Shown here piece by piece: positions 35,224-46,059 of a DNA stretch of 64,000 nucleotides; positions within the stretch are counted from its first letter, which is position 1, and the number at the start of each line of letters is the position of its first letter. The stretch spans positions 62,001 to 126,000 of the forward strand of contig CABXWB010000003.1 of the NCBI GenBank assembly GCA_902515745.1. Reading direction: 5' to 3'. Origin of the DNA: an uncultured Alphaproteobacteria bacterium (GTDB lineage Bacteria; Pseudomonadota; Alphaproteobacteria; HIMB59; GCA-002718135). Under the pieces are notes generated by a model. It did no database searches and was not told where the DNA came from. It worked only from the letters and a program-made list of their open reading frames with translations. The translations under genes were made by a program, and so were the position numbers.

Positions 35224-36381
35224 ATGCAAAATAATTTATTTCAAGATCAAAAATTTAGAGGTATTTTATATCAGACTCTTGTTGTTGGTTTTTTTGCATT
35301 AGGTTTATATTTTGTAATTAATACAACTGCCTACAATCTTGAAAAGAGAAATATTGCAACTGGATTTGGTTTTTTAAATAACCCGGCTGGGTTTGATATT
35401 AGTTTTTCTCCCTTTCTTGATTTTAAGTCAACAGATACTCATTTAAAAGTTTATTTTGTTGGAGTTTTAAATACACTTTTAGTTTCTTTTTGTGGATGTA
35501 TAGCTGCAACAATTCTAGGTTTTATAGTTGGCATAATAAGACTATCTTCCAATTGGCTCTTAAGTAGAATTGCTTATATCTATGTTGAGTTTACTAGAAA
35601 TACACCTTTGCTTCTTCAAATTATATTATGGTATGCAATTTTAATTCAATTACCAAGAATAAAACAAGCTCCACAAATTTGGGAAACATTTTATATTTCT
35701 AACAGAGGATTATTTGGACCAAAACCAATTTTTCTTGAGGGTTCAAACATTGTTATTCTTAGTCTTATCTTAGGCTTTATTATAAGTTTTTTTATAGCTA
35801 GATGGGCTAAGAAAAGACAAGATACTACTGGTCAACAATTTCCAACTTTTACAACTAACTTAAGTATAATAGTTTTTTTACCTTTAGTTGTATTTTTTAT
35901 CATGGGATCTCCTATAACTTTAGAATATCCAGTTTTAAAAGGTTTTAATTTTAAAGGAGGCGCAGTCATTAGACCTGAATTTATAGCAATGTTTCTCGCC
36001 TTATCAATTTACACTGCAGCTTTTATTTCTGAAACAGTAAGATCTGGAATTTTATCTGTTACTAAAGGACAAAGAGAAGCTTCAGGAGCATTAGGATTGA
36101 AAAAAAATTGGATTATGAGATTAATTATTATTCCTCAAGCATTAAGAGTAATAGTACCGCCTTTAACAAGTCAGTATCTAAATTTAACAAAAAATTCTTC
36201 TCTAGGAATTGCTGTTGGATATGCAGATCTTGTCCATGGCTTTGGTGGAATTAGTTTAAACCAAACGGGTCAAGCTATTGAATGTATGGCTATAACTATG
36301 GCAACTTATTTACTAATAAGTTTAACAATTTCTTTTTTTATGAACATTTATAACAGAAGCATTCAATTTAAGGAAAAATAA
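35224..36381 (+). CDS. aapQ: General L-amino-acid ABC permease AapQ
   Basis: 385-aa HisM-type permease. The long periplasmic insert between the first segments and the transport core is typical of AapQ. The core has EFTRNTPLLLQ and EAA-type SGALGLKKNWIMRLIIIPQALRV. Starts 8 nt after the terminator T run and shares one base with aapM. Confidence 0.93.
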   Translation: MQNNLFQDQKFRGILYQTLVVGFFALGLYFVINTTAYNLEKRNIATGFGFLNNPAGFDISFSPFLDFKSTDTHLKVYFVGVLNTLLVSFCGCIAATILGFIVGIIRLSSNWLLSRIAYIYVEFTRNTPLLLQIILWYAILIQLPRIKQAPQIWETFYISNRGLFGPKPIFLEGSNIVILSLILGFIISFFIARWAKKRQDTTGQQFPTFTTNLSIIVFLPLVVFFIMGSPITLEYPVLKGFNFKGGAVIRPEFIAMFLALSIYTAAFISETVRSGILSVTKGQREASGALGLKKNWIMRLIIIPQALRVIVPPLTSQYLNLTKNSSLGIAVGYADLVHGFGGISLNQTGQAIECMAITMATYLLISLTISFFMNIYNRSIQFKEK

Positions 36382-37523
36382 TGGAAAATAATTCAAATTT
36401 TGAAACAAGGAAACCGCCTGTTGCAACAACTGGTATTATTGGTTGGAGTAGACAACATTTATTTTCAAATTGGGTAAATTCATTTATTACACTTCTTGTC
36501 ATATATTTTCTATATCAATTAATACCTTGGTTTTTAGATTGGTCTGTATTTAGTGCAGATTTTTGGACAAATTATAAAGGAGAATTAATCGTAGATAGAA
36601 CGTTTTGTTCTAGAGTAGCTGATCCTGAAGGTGATCATGGGGCATGTTGGGCAATTATTATTGTACGTTTTTATCAATTTATGTATGGATTTTATCCGTC
36701 AGAACAAGTTTGGAGAGTAAACTTAACATATTTCCTTCTTGTAGTTGCTCTACTTCCTTTGTTGATAGAAAAAATCCCTGGAAGAAAACACTTAATTAAA
36801 TTTACTATCGCCTTTCCAATAATAGCGTTTATTTTGCTTTATGGAGGATTTGGATTTCAAGTTATTCCTACTAATAAATGGGGAGGCTTATTAGTAACTC
36901 TTGTCCTTGGTGTATTTGGCATTGCTATAGCATTCCCATTAGGCATCTTACTCGCACTCGGTAGAAGATCTCAGTTACCAGTAATAAGTATGTTTTGTAC
37001 TTTGTTTATAGAATTTATAAGAGGTGTTCCATTAATTACACTTCTTTTTTTTGGTATGGTAATGCTTCCTTTGTTTTTACCGGAAGGTTTAAATTTAGAT
37101 GGATTGGTGAGAGTACTTGTTGCTGTAACATTATTTCAAGCTGCTTATATGGCTGAAGTTATTCGTGGAGGTTTACAAGCAATTCCAAGGGGTCAATATG
37201 AAGCTGCTCAATCAGTTGGATTGAGTTATTGGCAAATGAATAGAAAAATTATACTTCCTCAAGCTATTAGAATTTCAATACCATCTATTGTAAATACTTC
37301 TATTGGATTGTTCAAAGATACAACTCTAGTAATTATTATAGGTTTACTTGATTTACTTGGAATAGGAAGAGGGGCATTAGCTGATGCTACTTGGATGGGT
37401 TTATCCAATGAAGTTTACGTCTTTGTTGCGTTAGTTTTTTTTATTTTCACTTTTTCAATGTCCAGATATAGTTTGTATTTGGAAAAGAAACTAAAAACGG
37501 GTATTAATATGGGAGCAGATTAA
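36381..37523 (+). CDS. aapM: General L-amino-acid ABC permease AapM
   Basis: 380-aa HisM-type permease with the N-terminal [14 protein letters not shown] segment seen in AapM/YhdY. The core has [13 protein letters not shown] and the EAA loop [25 protein letters not shown]. Pairs with AapQ; one-base overlap with aapQ and 2-nt gap to aapP. Confidence 0.93.
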   Translation: MENNSNFETRKPPVATTGIIGWSRQHLFSNWVNSFITLLVIYFLYQLIPWFLDWSVFSADFWTNYKGELIVDRTFCSRVADPEGDHGACWAIIIVRFYQFMYGFYPSEQVWRVNLTYFLLVVALLPLLIEKIPGRKHLIKFTIAFPIIAFILLYGGFGFQVIPTNKWGGLLVTLVLGVFGIAIAFPLGILLALGRRSQLPVISMFCTLFIEFIRGVPLITLLFFGMVMLPLFLPEGLNLDGLVRVLVAVTLFQAAYMAEVIRGGLQAIPRGQYEAAQSVGLSYWQMNRKIILPQAIRISIPSIVNTSIGLFKDTTLVIIIGLLDLLGIGRGALADATWMGLSNEVYVFVALVFFIFTFSMSRYSLYLEKKLKTGINMGAD

Positions 37524-37525
37524 TT

Positions 37526-38269
37526 ATGTCAGAAAATTCAATAATTTCATTACAAAATGTTAACAAATGGTTTGGTGATTTCCAAGTTCTAAAAGATGTG
37601 AATTTAGAGGTAAAAAAGAAAGAAAGAATAGTTGTCTGTGGTCCTTCAGGATCAGGTAAATCAACAATGATAAGATGCATTAATCGATTAGAAGAACATC
37701 AGGAAGGAAAAATTGTCGTAGATGGAATTGAACTTACAGGTAATCTAAAAAATATCGACAGTGTTAGAAAAGAAGTAGGTATGGTATTTCAACAGTTTAA
37801 CTTGTTTCCTCATTTATCTGTAAAAGAAAACATAACGTTAGCTCCAATCTGGGTAAAAAAAATGCCTAAAGCTGAAGCAGAAGAGCTCGCAATGAAACAA
37901 TTAGAGATTGTTAAGATCCCAGAGCAAGCAAATAAATATCCCGGTCAACTATCTGGAGGTCAGCAACAAAGAGTGGCTATTGCAAGATCCCTTGCAATGA
38001 ACCCTAACATTATGCTTTTTGATGAACCAACATCTGCTCTTGATCCTGAAATGATTAAAGAAGTTTTAGATGTTATGGTTGATTTAGCTGAAGGCGGAAT
38101 GACTATGATCGTTGTTACACACGAAATGGGTTTTGCTAAAACTGTTGCTGATAGAATGGTATTTATGGATGAAGGAAAAATTGTTGAGGAAGCTAGCCCA
38201 GATAAGTTTTTTAATAATCCAGAGAGTGATCGTACAAAGTTATTTTTAAGTCAAATTCTTCATCAGTAA
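37526..38269 (+). CDS. aapP: General L-amino-acid ABC ATPase AapP
   Basis: 247-aa ATPase. Walker [11 protein letters not shown]-loop [14 protein letters not shown], signature [13 protein letters not shown], Walker [15 protein letters not shown] and the switch His in VVTHEMGF are all present. Completes aapJQMP. It is the only ABC ATPase in the window. Confidence 0.96.
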   Translation: MSENSIISLQNVNKWFGDFQVLKDVNLEVKKKERIVVCGPSGSGKSTMIRCINRLEEHQEGKIVVDGIELTGNLKNIDSVRKEVGMVFQQFNLFPHLSVKENITLAPIWVKKMPKAEAEELAMKQLEIVKIPEQANKYPGQLSGGQQQRVAIARSLAMNPNIMLFDEPTSALDPEMIKEVLDVMVDLAEGGMTMIVVTHEMGFAKTVADRMVFMDEGKIVEEASPDKFFNNPESDRTKLFLSQILHQ

Positions 38270-38270
38270 T

Positions 38271-38972
38271 TTAAGAAGATAACAATAAATTAACTCTTCT
38301 ATTCATTTTACCTTTGTTTTCTATTTTGCCGATTTGAATTTTACCAATCTCATTAGTTGATTTCACATGTGTACCACCACAAGGTTGTAAATCAATATCA
38401 CCAATTCTAATTAATCTTATTTTACCATCTACTTGCGGAGGTTTTACTGACATAGTTCTGATTAGCTCAGGTTTTTCTTCCAATATACTACTTTCAATTA
38501 CTTCACTAGTAACGGTATGACTATCTTCAACCAACAAATTTATTTTTTCTTCTAATTCTTCTTTATTTATTTGTTTATCTGGATCATTAAAATCTAATCG
38601 ACTTTTTTCATAACCAATTTGACCGCCAGTTACTCCTAAAGGGACTATAGAACACAACAAGTGCAACGCAGTATGCATTCTCATATGCTTGTATCGTAAA
38701 TCCCAATTTATTTTTCCAATTATATCAACATTTTCCTTAAGATCTTTGAGATCATCTACTATATTTATGATTTTATTATTTTCTTTAATAGTATCTAAAA
38801 CTTGTATTTTTACACTTTCAGCTTCTATTGTACCTGTGTCTCCAGGTTGACCACCACTTTTTCCATAAAATGCTGTCTTATTTAATTCAATTCGATTTTC
38901 TTCTTTTATAATTCCTATAATTTTTGCTTTAAATTCTTTAAGGTATGCGTCATCTTCGAATAATTTTGTCAT
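38271..38972 (-). CDS. alaX: Alanyl-tRNA editing protein AlaX
   Basis: 233-aa stand-alone editing domain that removes Ser or Gly mischarged on tRNA-Ala. The zinc site is formed by HTALH and CGGTHV. The N-terminal GKSGGQPGDTGTI matches the second (C-Ala-adjacent) AlaX type. Convergent with aapP with one base between the stop codons. Confidence 0.92.
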   Translation of the reverse strand: MTKLFEDDAYLKEFKAKIIGIIKEENRIELNKTAFYGKSGGQPGDTGTIEAESVKIQVLDTIKENNKIINIVDDLKDLKENVDIIGKINWDLRYKHMRMHTALHLLCSIVPLGVTGGQIGYEKSRLDFNDPDKQINKEELEEKINLLVEDSHTVTSEVIESSILEEKPELIRTMSVKPPQVDGKIRLIRIGDIDLQPCGGTHVKSTNEIGKIQIGKIENKGKMNRRVNLLLSS

Positions 38973-39005
38973 AGCGTTTTTTAACAGTATTTTAAAAATA
39001 TTATA

Positions 39006-39033
39006 TTGACTTTTTTGTCATTCTGAATAAATT
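39006..39033 (+). promoter_or_regulatory. Putative umuDC promoter
   Basis: TTGACT (39006-39011), 16-nt spacer, TAAATT (39028-39033). It is followed immediately by the LexA-type repeat, so a bound repressor would cover the start region. Confidence 0.55.
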
Positions 39034-39034
39034 A

Positions 39035-39049
39035 GAACAAAAGTAGAAC
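39035..39049 (+). promoter_or_regulatory. LexA (SOS) operator, direct-repeat type
   Basis: GAAC-N7-GAAC, an exact copy of the direct-repeat operator known for alphaproteobacterial LexA. It sits next to the -10 of umuDC and 62 bp before the umuD start. Confidence 0.85.
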
Positions 39050-39111
39050 AAATAATTTTATAAATAACATAACTATTATTTATCAATTATTTAAATATTT
39101 TTTTTAATACT

Positions 39112-39549
39112 ATGTCTAAAAAAATAGAAAACTTAATATTTAAAGCTGAATCCAAAGGAGATCTAATAACACCTTATTTTCTTGACACAGTATCTGCAGG
39201 TTTTCCATCTCCAGCTACTGATTATATGGAAAACAAACTTGATCTTAATGAATATTTGGTCCAACGTCCAACAGCAACGTATATAGTTAAGGCTAATGGC
39301 CCTTCTATGACCGATGCAGGCATATTATCAGGTGATCTACTTATTGTTGATAGAAGTGTTACGCCTCGTAATGACAATATTGTTATAGCCTCTATCTTTG
39401 GTGACCTAACAGTTAAAAAACTGAAAAAGAAAGATCAGTCACTATTTTTAATTTCTGCCAATAGTGAGTATCCTAGTATTCAAGTTAAAGAAGAAATGGA
39501 GTGTTTTATATGGGGGGTAGTGACATATGTCATACACAAAACTACTTAA
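39112..39549 (+). CDS. umuD: UmuD-like self-cleaving SOS protein
   Basis: 145-aa S24 peptidase-like protein, the regulatory partner of polymerase V. Cleavage would occur at Ala29-Gly30 (SAGFPSP). The catalytic Ser65 is in ANGPSMTDAG and Lys102 in LTVKKL. Length equals E. coli UmuD plus a few residues. No DNA-binding domain, so it is not LexA itself. Overlaps umuC by 23 nt. Confidence 0.93.
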   Translation: MSKKIENLIFKAESKGDLITPYFLDTVSAGFPSPATDYMENKLDLNEYLVQRPTATYIVKANGPSMTDAGILSGDLLIVDRSVTPRNDNIVIASIFGDLTVKKLKKKDQSLFLISANSEYPSIQVKEEMECFIWGVVTYVIHKTT

Positions 39550-40831
39550 TAGAAATCATAGTTCAGTAAATCAATCTATAGCATTGATAGATTGCAATAA
39601 TTTTTATGCGTCATGTGAAAGAATATTTAACCCCAAACTTATAGGAAAACCAATTGTCGTACTTTCCAATAATGATGGCTGTATCATTGCACGATCAAAA
39701 GAAGCAAAAAAATTAGGGATAAAAATGGGTGAACCTTATTTTAAAGCAAAAAATATTATTGAAAAAAATGATGTTAAAGTTTTCTCATCTAATTATTCTT
39801 TGTATGGTGATATTTCTCAGAGAGTAATGGAGACATTATCAAGTTTTTCCTCAGAGATAGAAATCTACTCCATAGATGAGGCATTTCTTGGTTTAAATGG
39901 TTTTGAGAACTATGAGTTAAACACTTATTGCAGACATATTAGGCAAACAATTAAGAAGTGGGTTGGTATTCCAGTTAGTATTGGAGTGGGTCCAACAAAA
40001 ACACTATCCAAAATAGCTAATCACCTAGCAAAAAAACAACCGGACTATAAAGGTGTGTGCATACTAAAAAACAAAATAGAAATAAAAAAAGCATTAGAGT
40101 TAACATCTATTGAAGAAGTATGGGGTATTGGAAAAAGATTATCTCTTTTTCTAAAAAAATATAATATTCATAATGCTTATCAATTTTCACAAATGGACAG
40201 AGGATGGATAAGAAAAAATATGGGTGTAGTAGGAGAGAAGACATACCTAGAATTAAATAGTGTATCGTGTCTAGACCTTGATTTGGTTCCAAGTGATAAA
40301 CAAAGTTGTTGTGTCTCAAGATCATTTAGTCAGCCAATAGAAAAATTATTTGATTTGGAGGAATCAATATCAACTTATGGATCAAGAGTATCAGAGAAGA
40401 TAAGAGAAGAGGGGTTAGTGGCTGAGTCAATGAGTGTTTTTGTTTTGACTAATCATTTTAATAGAAGAGAGAAACAATATTCAAATTCAATAAAATTACA
40501 TTTACCTTTTCCAACAAATAATAGCATAAAAATTGTTAAAAGAGCTCTTGAAGGAATTAGAAAAATATACCGACCAGGATTTCGTTATAAAAAAGCAGGA
40601 ATTATATTATATGGTCTTAGTAGGCACAATGTAACTAGAGGATTGCTTGATTATGACCGTGATACATCGGATAGAATAATGAATACTATTGATAATATTA
40701 ATTCTAGATATGGAAGTTCAACGTTAAAGATAGCTTCTGAAGGTATAGAAAAAATATGGAAGATGAAAAGAGAAAACGTATCCCCATGTTACACAACACG
40801 TTTTGAAGAATTGGTGGAAGTTAAGGCTTAG
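39527..40831 (+). CDS. umuC: DNA polymerase V catalytic subunit UmuC
   Basis: 434-aa Y-family translesion polymerase. IALIDCNNFYASCERIF (18-34) holds the first metal Asp, YSIDEAFLGL the second acidic cluster, and SIGVGPTKTLSKIANHLAK the palm/finger end. The little-finger region and the UmuC-type C-terminus (DUF4113-like) are present. Expressed with umuD under SOS control. Confidence 0.94.
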   Translation: MSYTKLLNRNHSSVNQSIALIDCNNFYASCERIFNPKLIGKPIVVLSNNDGCIIARSKEAKKLGIKMGEPYFKAKNIIEKNDVKVFSSNYSLYGDISQRVMETLSSFSSEIEIYSIDEAFLGLNGFENYELNTYCRHIRQTIKKWVGIPVSIGVGPTKTLSKIANHLAKKQPDYKGVCILKNKIEIKKALELTSIEEVWGIGKRLSLFLKKYNIHNAYQFSQMDRGWIRKNMGVVGEKTYLELNSVSCLDLDLVPSDKQSCCVSRSFSQPIEKLFDLEESISTYGSRVSEKIREEGLVAESMSVFVLTNHFNRREKQYSNSIKLHLPFPTNNSIKIVKRALEGIRKIYRPGFRYKKAGIILYGLSRHNVTRGLLDYDRDTSDRIMNTIDNINSRYGSSTLKIASEGIEKIWKMKRENVSPCYTTRFEELVEVKA

Positions 40832-40837
40832 ATAAAA

Positions 40838-40912
40838 TGGCTCCCCGGGCCGGGCTCGAACCAGCGACCGATCGGTTAACAGCCGATTGCTCTACCACTG
40901 AGCTACCGAGGA
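40838..40912 (-). tRNA. tRNA-Asn (anticodon GTT)
   Basis: Minus strand: acceptor TCCTCGG/CCGGGGA, anticodon stem ATCGG/CCGAT with loop CTGTTAA giving GTT, T-arm GGTTCGAGCC and an encoded CCA. Six nt from the umuC stop codon; 47 nt downstream of tRNA-Cys on the same strand. Confidence 0.95.
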
Positions 40913-40959
40913 ACACAATTTTGTTCATAATAAAAAAAAATTAAAAAACAAGAAAAATT

Positions 40960-41033
40960 TGGAGGCTCGGAGCGGAATCGAACCGCTGTGCAAGGCTTTG
41001 CAGGCCCCTACATCACCACTCTGCCACCGAGCC
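40960..41033 (-). tRNA. tRNA-Cys (anticodon GCA)
   Basis: Minus strand: acceptor GGCTCGG/CCGAGCC, discriminator T, encoded CCA, anticodon loop CTGCAAA giving GCA, T-arm GGTTCGATTCC. Likely co-transcribed with tRNA-Asn. Confidence 0.95.
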
Positions 41034-41044
41034 TAAAAAAATGA

Positions 41045-41072
41045 CAATTATCACTATATTATTTCTAGTCAA
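41045..41072 (-). promoter_or_regulatory. Putative promoter of tRNA-Cys/tRNA-Asn
   Basis: On the minus strand TTGACT (41072-41067), 16-nt spacer, TAATTG (41050-41045), with initiation expected a few bases before the tRNA-Cys 5' end at 41033. Confidence 0.45.
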
Positions 41073-41156
41073 TTAATGAAAAAAAATTCTAAAGATTAAT
41101 AATATCATTTAAATAATTGATTATATAATAGGTTTATATAAAGCATCCTTAAAGAA

Positions 41157-41816
41157 ATGAGTGAAACATTTGAAATTGCAAGAAAAAATATGGTTGTTAA
41201 TCAATTAAGACCAAACAAAATTAATGAAGAAAAAATCTTACAAATATTTGAAAATACTCCCAAAGAAAATTATTTGGATGTCAGCTTAGGTAAGAATTGT
41301 TACCTAGATAATAATTTAGATATAACTGAGAAAAGAGGATATCTTAAAAATTTACATCTAGCTCAAATTATAAAATATTCGAAAATTTTACCTAATGATA
41401 AGGTATTACATATAGGTGGCTTAACGGGCTACTTTTCTGCTCTAATTAGCTCACTATGTAAAGAACTTCATGTTGTAGAAGAAAATAGAGAACTATTTAA
41501 ATTATTAGAACATAATATTAACAATACTAATAATACTAATATTAGTTTATTTAACCATAATTTATTAGATGGATTATCTGATAAAGCTCCATTTAGCTTA
41601 ATTATTATTGATGGACCTATATTTAAAATAACTGATAAGTTAAAGAATCAACTAGCAATGAATGGAGGAAGGTTAATATATATTAAAAAAATATATGATA
41701 ATTTGGGTAAAGCTTATAAAATTATAAGAAATGAAGATTTGTATTCATCTGAGTATTTATTTGATGTAATGAGTAGTTATCAAATTCAAGAACAACAAGA
41801 GGATTTTAAATTTTAA
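41157..41816 (+). CDS. Protein-L-isoaspartate methyltransferase-like protein
   Basis: 219-aa PCMT-fold methyltransferase. The start ARKNMVVNQLRPNKINEEKIL and SAM motif HIGGLTGYFSALISSL are typical of the paralogue that lies before tolC in many Alphaproteobacteria. It diverges from the true Pcm at 56337-56963. The repair activity is not assured. Direct abutment with tolC. Confidence 0.85.
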   Translation: MSETFEIARKNMVVNQLRPNKINEEKILQIFENTPKENYLDVSLGKNCYLDNNLDITEKRGYLKNLHLAQIIKYSKILPNDKVLHIGGLTGYFSALISSLCKELHVVEENRELFKLLEHNINNTNNTNISLFNHNLLDGLSDKAPFSLIIIDGPIFKITDKLKNQLAMNGGRLIYIKKIYDNLGKAYKIIRNEDLYSSEYLFDVMSSYQIQEQQEDFKF

Positions 41817-43103
41817 ATGAGATTATTTATATTATTGTTATTACTTATTTATTCTAAATCTATATTTGCTCTATCCATTGATGATTCTGTAAAAAGTACG
41901 ATTGCAAATAATTTGAAAGTAAAAATTGCTTTTGAAAAACTGAATGAAAGCAAAGAAACTATTGAGGTAGCTATAGGCAAAAGACTTCCAACAGTTACTG
42001 GCACAATTTCTGGTACATATAGTAATAATGACACAACATCAGCAGCTGGTGTATCAACAACACCAGAGACTTTTACAGATAAATATAAAATTAGTATTAC
42101 TCAAAATTTGTATGATGGTGGTGAAAAAAGTTTAGAAATAGAAAGATCAAAAATTATTTACGAAAATGCAGTTATAAACTTTTATAAAACAGTTCAAGAT
42201 TTATCGCTAACAGCTGTAGAAGGTTATTTAACAGTAATAAATTATGAAAAATCATTAGAGGCTTCCAAAAAAAATTTTGACACTGTTTCAAGATTTTTAG
42301 AAGAAGTAAAATTAAAATATGAATTGGGATCAGCAACCATAACTGAATTGAAAAATGCTGAGGGTGCTTTTTCAATTGCTGAAACAAATCTTTTTTCAGC
42401 CAAACAAAACTACAAAGTCAGTTTAAAAACATTTAAATCAATTGTTGGTAAAGAAGCTATTAATTTAGAAGATTATGTAAATATAGAAGAGGATTTGAAT
42501 TTTGATAACATACTTTCTGAAGTTTATAAGAATAATTTTAATATTTTAATTGCTCAAAATAATATTAAAATTAAAGAACTTGATCTCTCAAAAGAAAAAG
42601 GCTCTAATAGACCTACCTTAGATATAACAGCTTCCACTGAGTATTCGGATGGTTCACGAATAGATGCAGGAAGTGAAAATACCAATGCAACATTAGGGTT
42701 AACTTTGACAATTCCTATATTTCAGCAAAACATTGACAAATCAGACATTAGAAAAATAAATTCTCAAATTTTACAAACTGAAATTGAATTAGAGGATCTT
42801 AAAGAAAGTTTAAATATTGAGGTATCAAACTATTATAAAAACTATTTAGTTAGTAAATCAAATTTAAATACATCGTTATTAACTATAGACTATGCAAATA
42901 CACTTCTAGAAAGTACTCAAGAGGAATACAACCTTGGAACAAAATCTATCACTGATCTAATAGAAGCAGAAACTAATCTTTTAAACGTAAATGTTGAATA
43001 TTTTAATGCAAATAAAAACTATCTGATTAATTATTTTAATTTACTAGCTTTAGATGGTTCACTGATTAAATTATTTGAGGAGTATCTTCCAAGCTATAAT
43101 TAG
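41817..43103 (+). CDS. tolC: Outer-membrane efflux protein TolC
   Basis: 428-aa outer-membrane channel with a signal peptide (to about residue 18, SIFA) and two OEP repeats made of long helices plus beta strands (NDTTSAAGVSTTP region; SDGSRIDAGSENTNATLGLTLTIPIF). The channel serves RND/MFS/ABC efflux and type I secretion. Starts directly after the stop codon of the Pcm-like gene, as in other Alphaproteobacteria. Confidence 0.92.
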   Translation: MRLFILLLLLIYSKSIFALSIDDSVKSTIANNLKVKIAFEKLNESKETIEVAIGKRLPTVTGTISGTYSNNDTTSAAGVSTTPETFTDKYKISITQNLYDGGEKSLEIERSKIIYENAVINFYKTVQDLSLTAVEGYLTVINYEKSLEASKKNFDTVSRFLEEVKLKYELGSATITELKNAEGAFSIAETNLFSAKQNYKVSLKTFKSIVGKEAINLEDYVNIEEDLNFDNILSEVYKNNFNILIAQNNIKIKELDLSKEKGSNRPTLDITASTEYSDGSRIDAGSENTNATLGLTLTIPIFQQNIDKSDIRKINSQILQTEIELEDLKESLNIEVSNYYKNYLVSKSNLNTSLLTIDYANTLLESTQEEYNLGTKSITDLIEAETNLLNVNVEYFNANKNYLINYFNLLALDGSLIKLFEEYLPSYN

Positions 43104-43140
43104 AGTTTTATTAATTTAATTAAACATTTATAATAACTAT

Positions 43141-43425
43141 ATGAATACAAAAAATTCTATCAATGAATCTCTTGAAGTCATACGAAGAGCGCTTGAAGAT
43201 GAAAAAAACGATTCAAATAAACATTCTTCATCTAATATTTTAATACTTAATCAAAAGGTTAACAGTGATGGTACAATAAAATTACTTCAAAAAGATGAAG
43301 AGATAAATAGTGAAATTAATGATATTATAGATCAAAAACTCTCCTATCTTGTAGAAAATAAAATTGAAAAAATACTTGATGAGAAAATCCCAAAATTACT
43401 AAAAAATTATTTCGATTCAAAATAG
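43141..43425 (+). CDS. popZ: PopZ-like (DUF2497) polar organising protein
   Basis: 94-aa acidic, low-complexity protein. An N-terminal helix (SINESLEVIRRALEDE) resembles the short conserved helix of PopZ. A C-terminal helical part (IIDQKLSYLVENKIEKIL) ends in PKLLKNYFDSK. Its place between tolC and valS matches popZ of Caulobacter and relatives. At 94 aa it is about half the Caulobacter length, mostly through loss of the disordered linker. Identification relies on synteny and weak sequence pattern. Confidence 0.7.
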   Translation: MNTKNSINESLEVIRRALEDEKNDSNKHSSSNILILNQKVNSDGTIKLLQKDEEINSEINDIIDQKLSYLVENKIEKILDEKIPKLLKNYFDSK

Positions 43426-43430
43426 TTACG

Positions 43431-46058
43431 ATGAAGCTTGATAAATTTTTTGATTTTTTAAAAGATGAAAAAAATCTTTATTCGCAATGGGAGCGATCAA
43501 ATTGTTTTAAACCACAAAAAGGAGGTGAGCCTTATTCTATAATGATGCCACCACCTAATGTTACAGGAAGCTTACATATGGGTCATGCTTTAACCTTCAC
43601 AATTCAAGATATATTAATCAGATACCATAGAATGAAGGGTATGGAAGTATTGTGGCAAGCAGGGACAGATCATGCAGGAATAGCTACTCAGATGGTGGTT
43701 GAAAGAAAATTAAGTGACTCAAACCTAGATCGACGATCTCTAGGTAGAGAAAAGTTTATTGAAAAAGTATGGGAATGGAAAAAAGAGTCGGGTGGTCAGA
43801 TAAGTAATCAATTAAGAAGACTTGGTGCTTCTGCAGATTGGTCAAGAGAAAGATTTACTATGGATGAAGGACTTTCTAATGCGGTTAAGAAAGTTTTTGT
43901 TAATTTATTTAATGAAGGAATTATTTATAAAGATAAGAGATTGGTGAATTGGGATCCAAAACTTTTAACAGCTATTTCTGATCTAGAAGTAGAGCAAAGA
44001 GATACTGTAGGAAGTTTATGGCATATTAAATATCCTATAGATGAAAATAATCATATCATTGTTGCAACAACAAGACCTGAGACAATGTTAGGTGATACTG
44101 CAGTTGCCGTTCATCCAGATGATGAAAAATATAAAAATCTAATTGGCAAATTTTGTAACTTACCAATTTCAAATAAGAAAATACCAATCATTGCTGATGA
44201 ATATGCAGATCCTGAAAAAGGTTCTGGAGCTGTAAAAATTACACCTGCACATGACTTTAATGATTTTGAGGTAGGAAAGAGACATGATTTAGAATTCATT
44301 AATATTTTTGATGAAAATGCTAAACTCAACTCAAATGTGCTTGAAGAATTTCAAAATTTAGATCGATTTGAAGCAAGAAAACTAATTTTAAAAAAATTGG
44401 ATGAAATGAATTTATTAATTAAAGAAGAAAAACAGCAAATGGTCATACCATATGGTGATAGATCAGGTGTTGTTATTGAGCCATGGCTGACAGACCAATG
44501 GTTTTGCGATGCAAAAAAATTATCAGTTGATCCAATATCAGCTGTTAAAGATAATAGTTCTAAATTTATTCCCAAACAATGGGAAAATACATTTTATAAT
44601 TGGATGGAAAATATTCAACCGTGGTGTATTTCAAGACAGTTATGGTGGGGTCATCAAATTCCTGCATGGTATGGTCCTGATAAAAAATATTTTGTTAGTG
44701 AAACTCTAGAAGGGGCAAAAAATCAAGCAAAAGAATTTTATGGAAAGGATGTTGAGCTTAGACAAGATGAAGACGTTCTAGATACCTGGTTTTCTTCTGC
44801 TCTATGGACATTCTCTACTTTAGATTGGCCAAATAAAACTTATGAATTAGATAAATTTTATCCTGGTAACGTTTTGGTTACTGGTTTTGATATCATATTT
44901 TTTTGGGTCGCTCGGATGATGATGATGGGTTCTTATTTTATGAAGGAAACTCCATTTAAAGATATTTATATTCATCCTTTAATACGTGATGAAAAAGGAC
45001 AAAAAATGTCTAAATCAAAAGGGAACATAATTGATCCTTTAGAGTTATTAGATAAATATGGCGCTGATACATTAAGATTTACACTAACAGCACTATTAAA
45101 TCCTGGACGAGATGTAAAATTATCTGAAGCTAGAGTTAAAGGATATAAATCATTCACAAATAAAATTTGGAATGCTGGAAAATTTTTACAATTGAATAAT
45201 TCAATTTTTATAGATGATATTTCAATTGATTCAATAATTTTTGATGCAAACAAATGGATAATAAAAGAATTGAATGATTTGAACACTCAACTTGATAAAT
45301 TAACTAAAAAGTATTTGTTTCATGAAATAGCCAATAAAATTTATCATTTCGTATGGCATACTTATTGTGATTGGTACATTGAAATTATTAAACAAAATTT
45401 TGAAAATGAAAAATTTGCTGATGAAATTAAAAAAGTTTCTGGGTGGACATTTATTCAAGTTTTAAAGATCATACATCCAATTATGCCATTTATAAGTGAA
45501 AAATTATGGAGATCTTTAGTTGACGATAAATCATATTTAATGAACCAAGTTTATCAAAATTATTCAACAAATAATTCTTTTAATAATTCTAAAAAAAACT
45601 TCGAAATATTTATTGAATTCATAACATCTATTAGAAATTTGAGATCAGAACTAAATATACCCTATAAACAATTAATTAATATCTCCATAGAAGCAAAAAA
45701 TGATGGACTTAATAATTTTCTAATTGCCTATAAAAATGAAATAAGTAATTTTTTAAAAACCAAAGATATTAGTTTTGATAAAATTCAACCTAATAAGAAT
45801 TCAGCTTTAATTGTGTTAACATCATTATCAGTTTTAATCCCTTTAGATGGTATTATTGACTCAGAAGTAGAATTAAAAAAATTAAATAAGAAAAAGCAAG
45901 TTGAGCAAGAAAAATTTAATAAAGTTAACGACAAATTAAAAAATGATAACTTCATGAATAAAGCTTCAGAAGAAATTATTAATAAATTTAAAAATGAGGC
46001 AAATATTTATAAATCTTCTATTGAAAAAATTGATCAAATAATAAATACTATCAAATAG
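43431..46058 (+). CDS. valS: Valyl-tRNA synthetase
   Basis: 875-aa class I aminoacyl-tRNA synthetase. HIGH-type motif [15 protein letters not shown] (about 40-54), an editing CP1 domain ([15 protein letters not shown]), KMSKSKGN, an anticodon-binding domain and the ValRS C-terminal coiled coil (about 810-875). Five nt after the PopZ-like gene and one nt before ilvD. Confidence 0.97.
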   Translation: MKLDKFFDFLKDEKNLYSQWERSNCFKPQKGGEPYSIMMPPPNVTGSLHMGHALTFTIQDILIRYHRMKGMEVLWQAGTDHAGIATQMVVERKLSDSNLDRRSLGREKFIEKVWEWKKESGGQISNQLRRLGASADWSRERFTMDEGLSNAVKKVFVNLFNEGIIYKDKRLVNWDPKLLTAISDLEVEQRDTVGSLWHIKYPIDENNHIIVATTRPETMLGDTAVAVHPDDEKYKNLIGKFCNLPISNKKIPIIADEYADPEKGSGAVKITPAHDFNDFEVGKRHDLEFINIFDENAKLNSNVLEEFQNLDRFEARKLILKKLDEMNLLIKEEKQQMVIPYGDRSGVVIEPWLTDQWFCDAKKLSVDPISAVKDNSSKFIPKQWENTFYNWMENIQPWCISRQLWWGHQIPAWYGPDKKYFVSETLEGAKNQAKEFYGKDVELRQDEDVLDTWFSSALWTFSTLDWPNKTYELDKFYPGNVLVTGFDIIFFWVARMMMMGSYFMKETPFKDIYIHPLIRDEKGQKMSKSKGNIIDPLELLDKYGADTLRFTLTALLNPGRDVKLSEARVKGYKSFTNKIWNAGKFLQLNNSIFIDDISIDSIIFDANKWIIKELNDLNTQLDKLTKKYLFHEIANKIYHFVWHTYCDWYIEIIKQNFENEKFADEIKKVSGWTFIQVLKIIHPIMPFISEKLWRSLVDDKSYLMNQVYQNYSTNNSFNNSKKNFEIFIEFITSIRNLRSELNIPYKQLINISIEAKNDGLNNFLIAYKNEISNFLKTKDISFDKIQPNKNSALIVLTSLSVLIPLDGIIDSEVELKKLNKKKQVEQEKFNKVNDKLKNDNFMNKASEEIINKFKNEANIYKSSIEKIDQIINTIK

Positions 46059-46059
46059 A

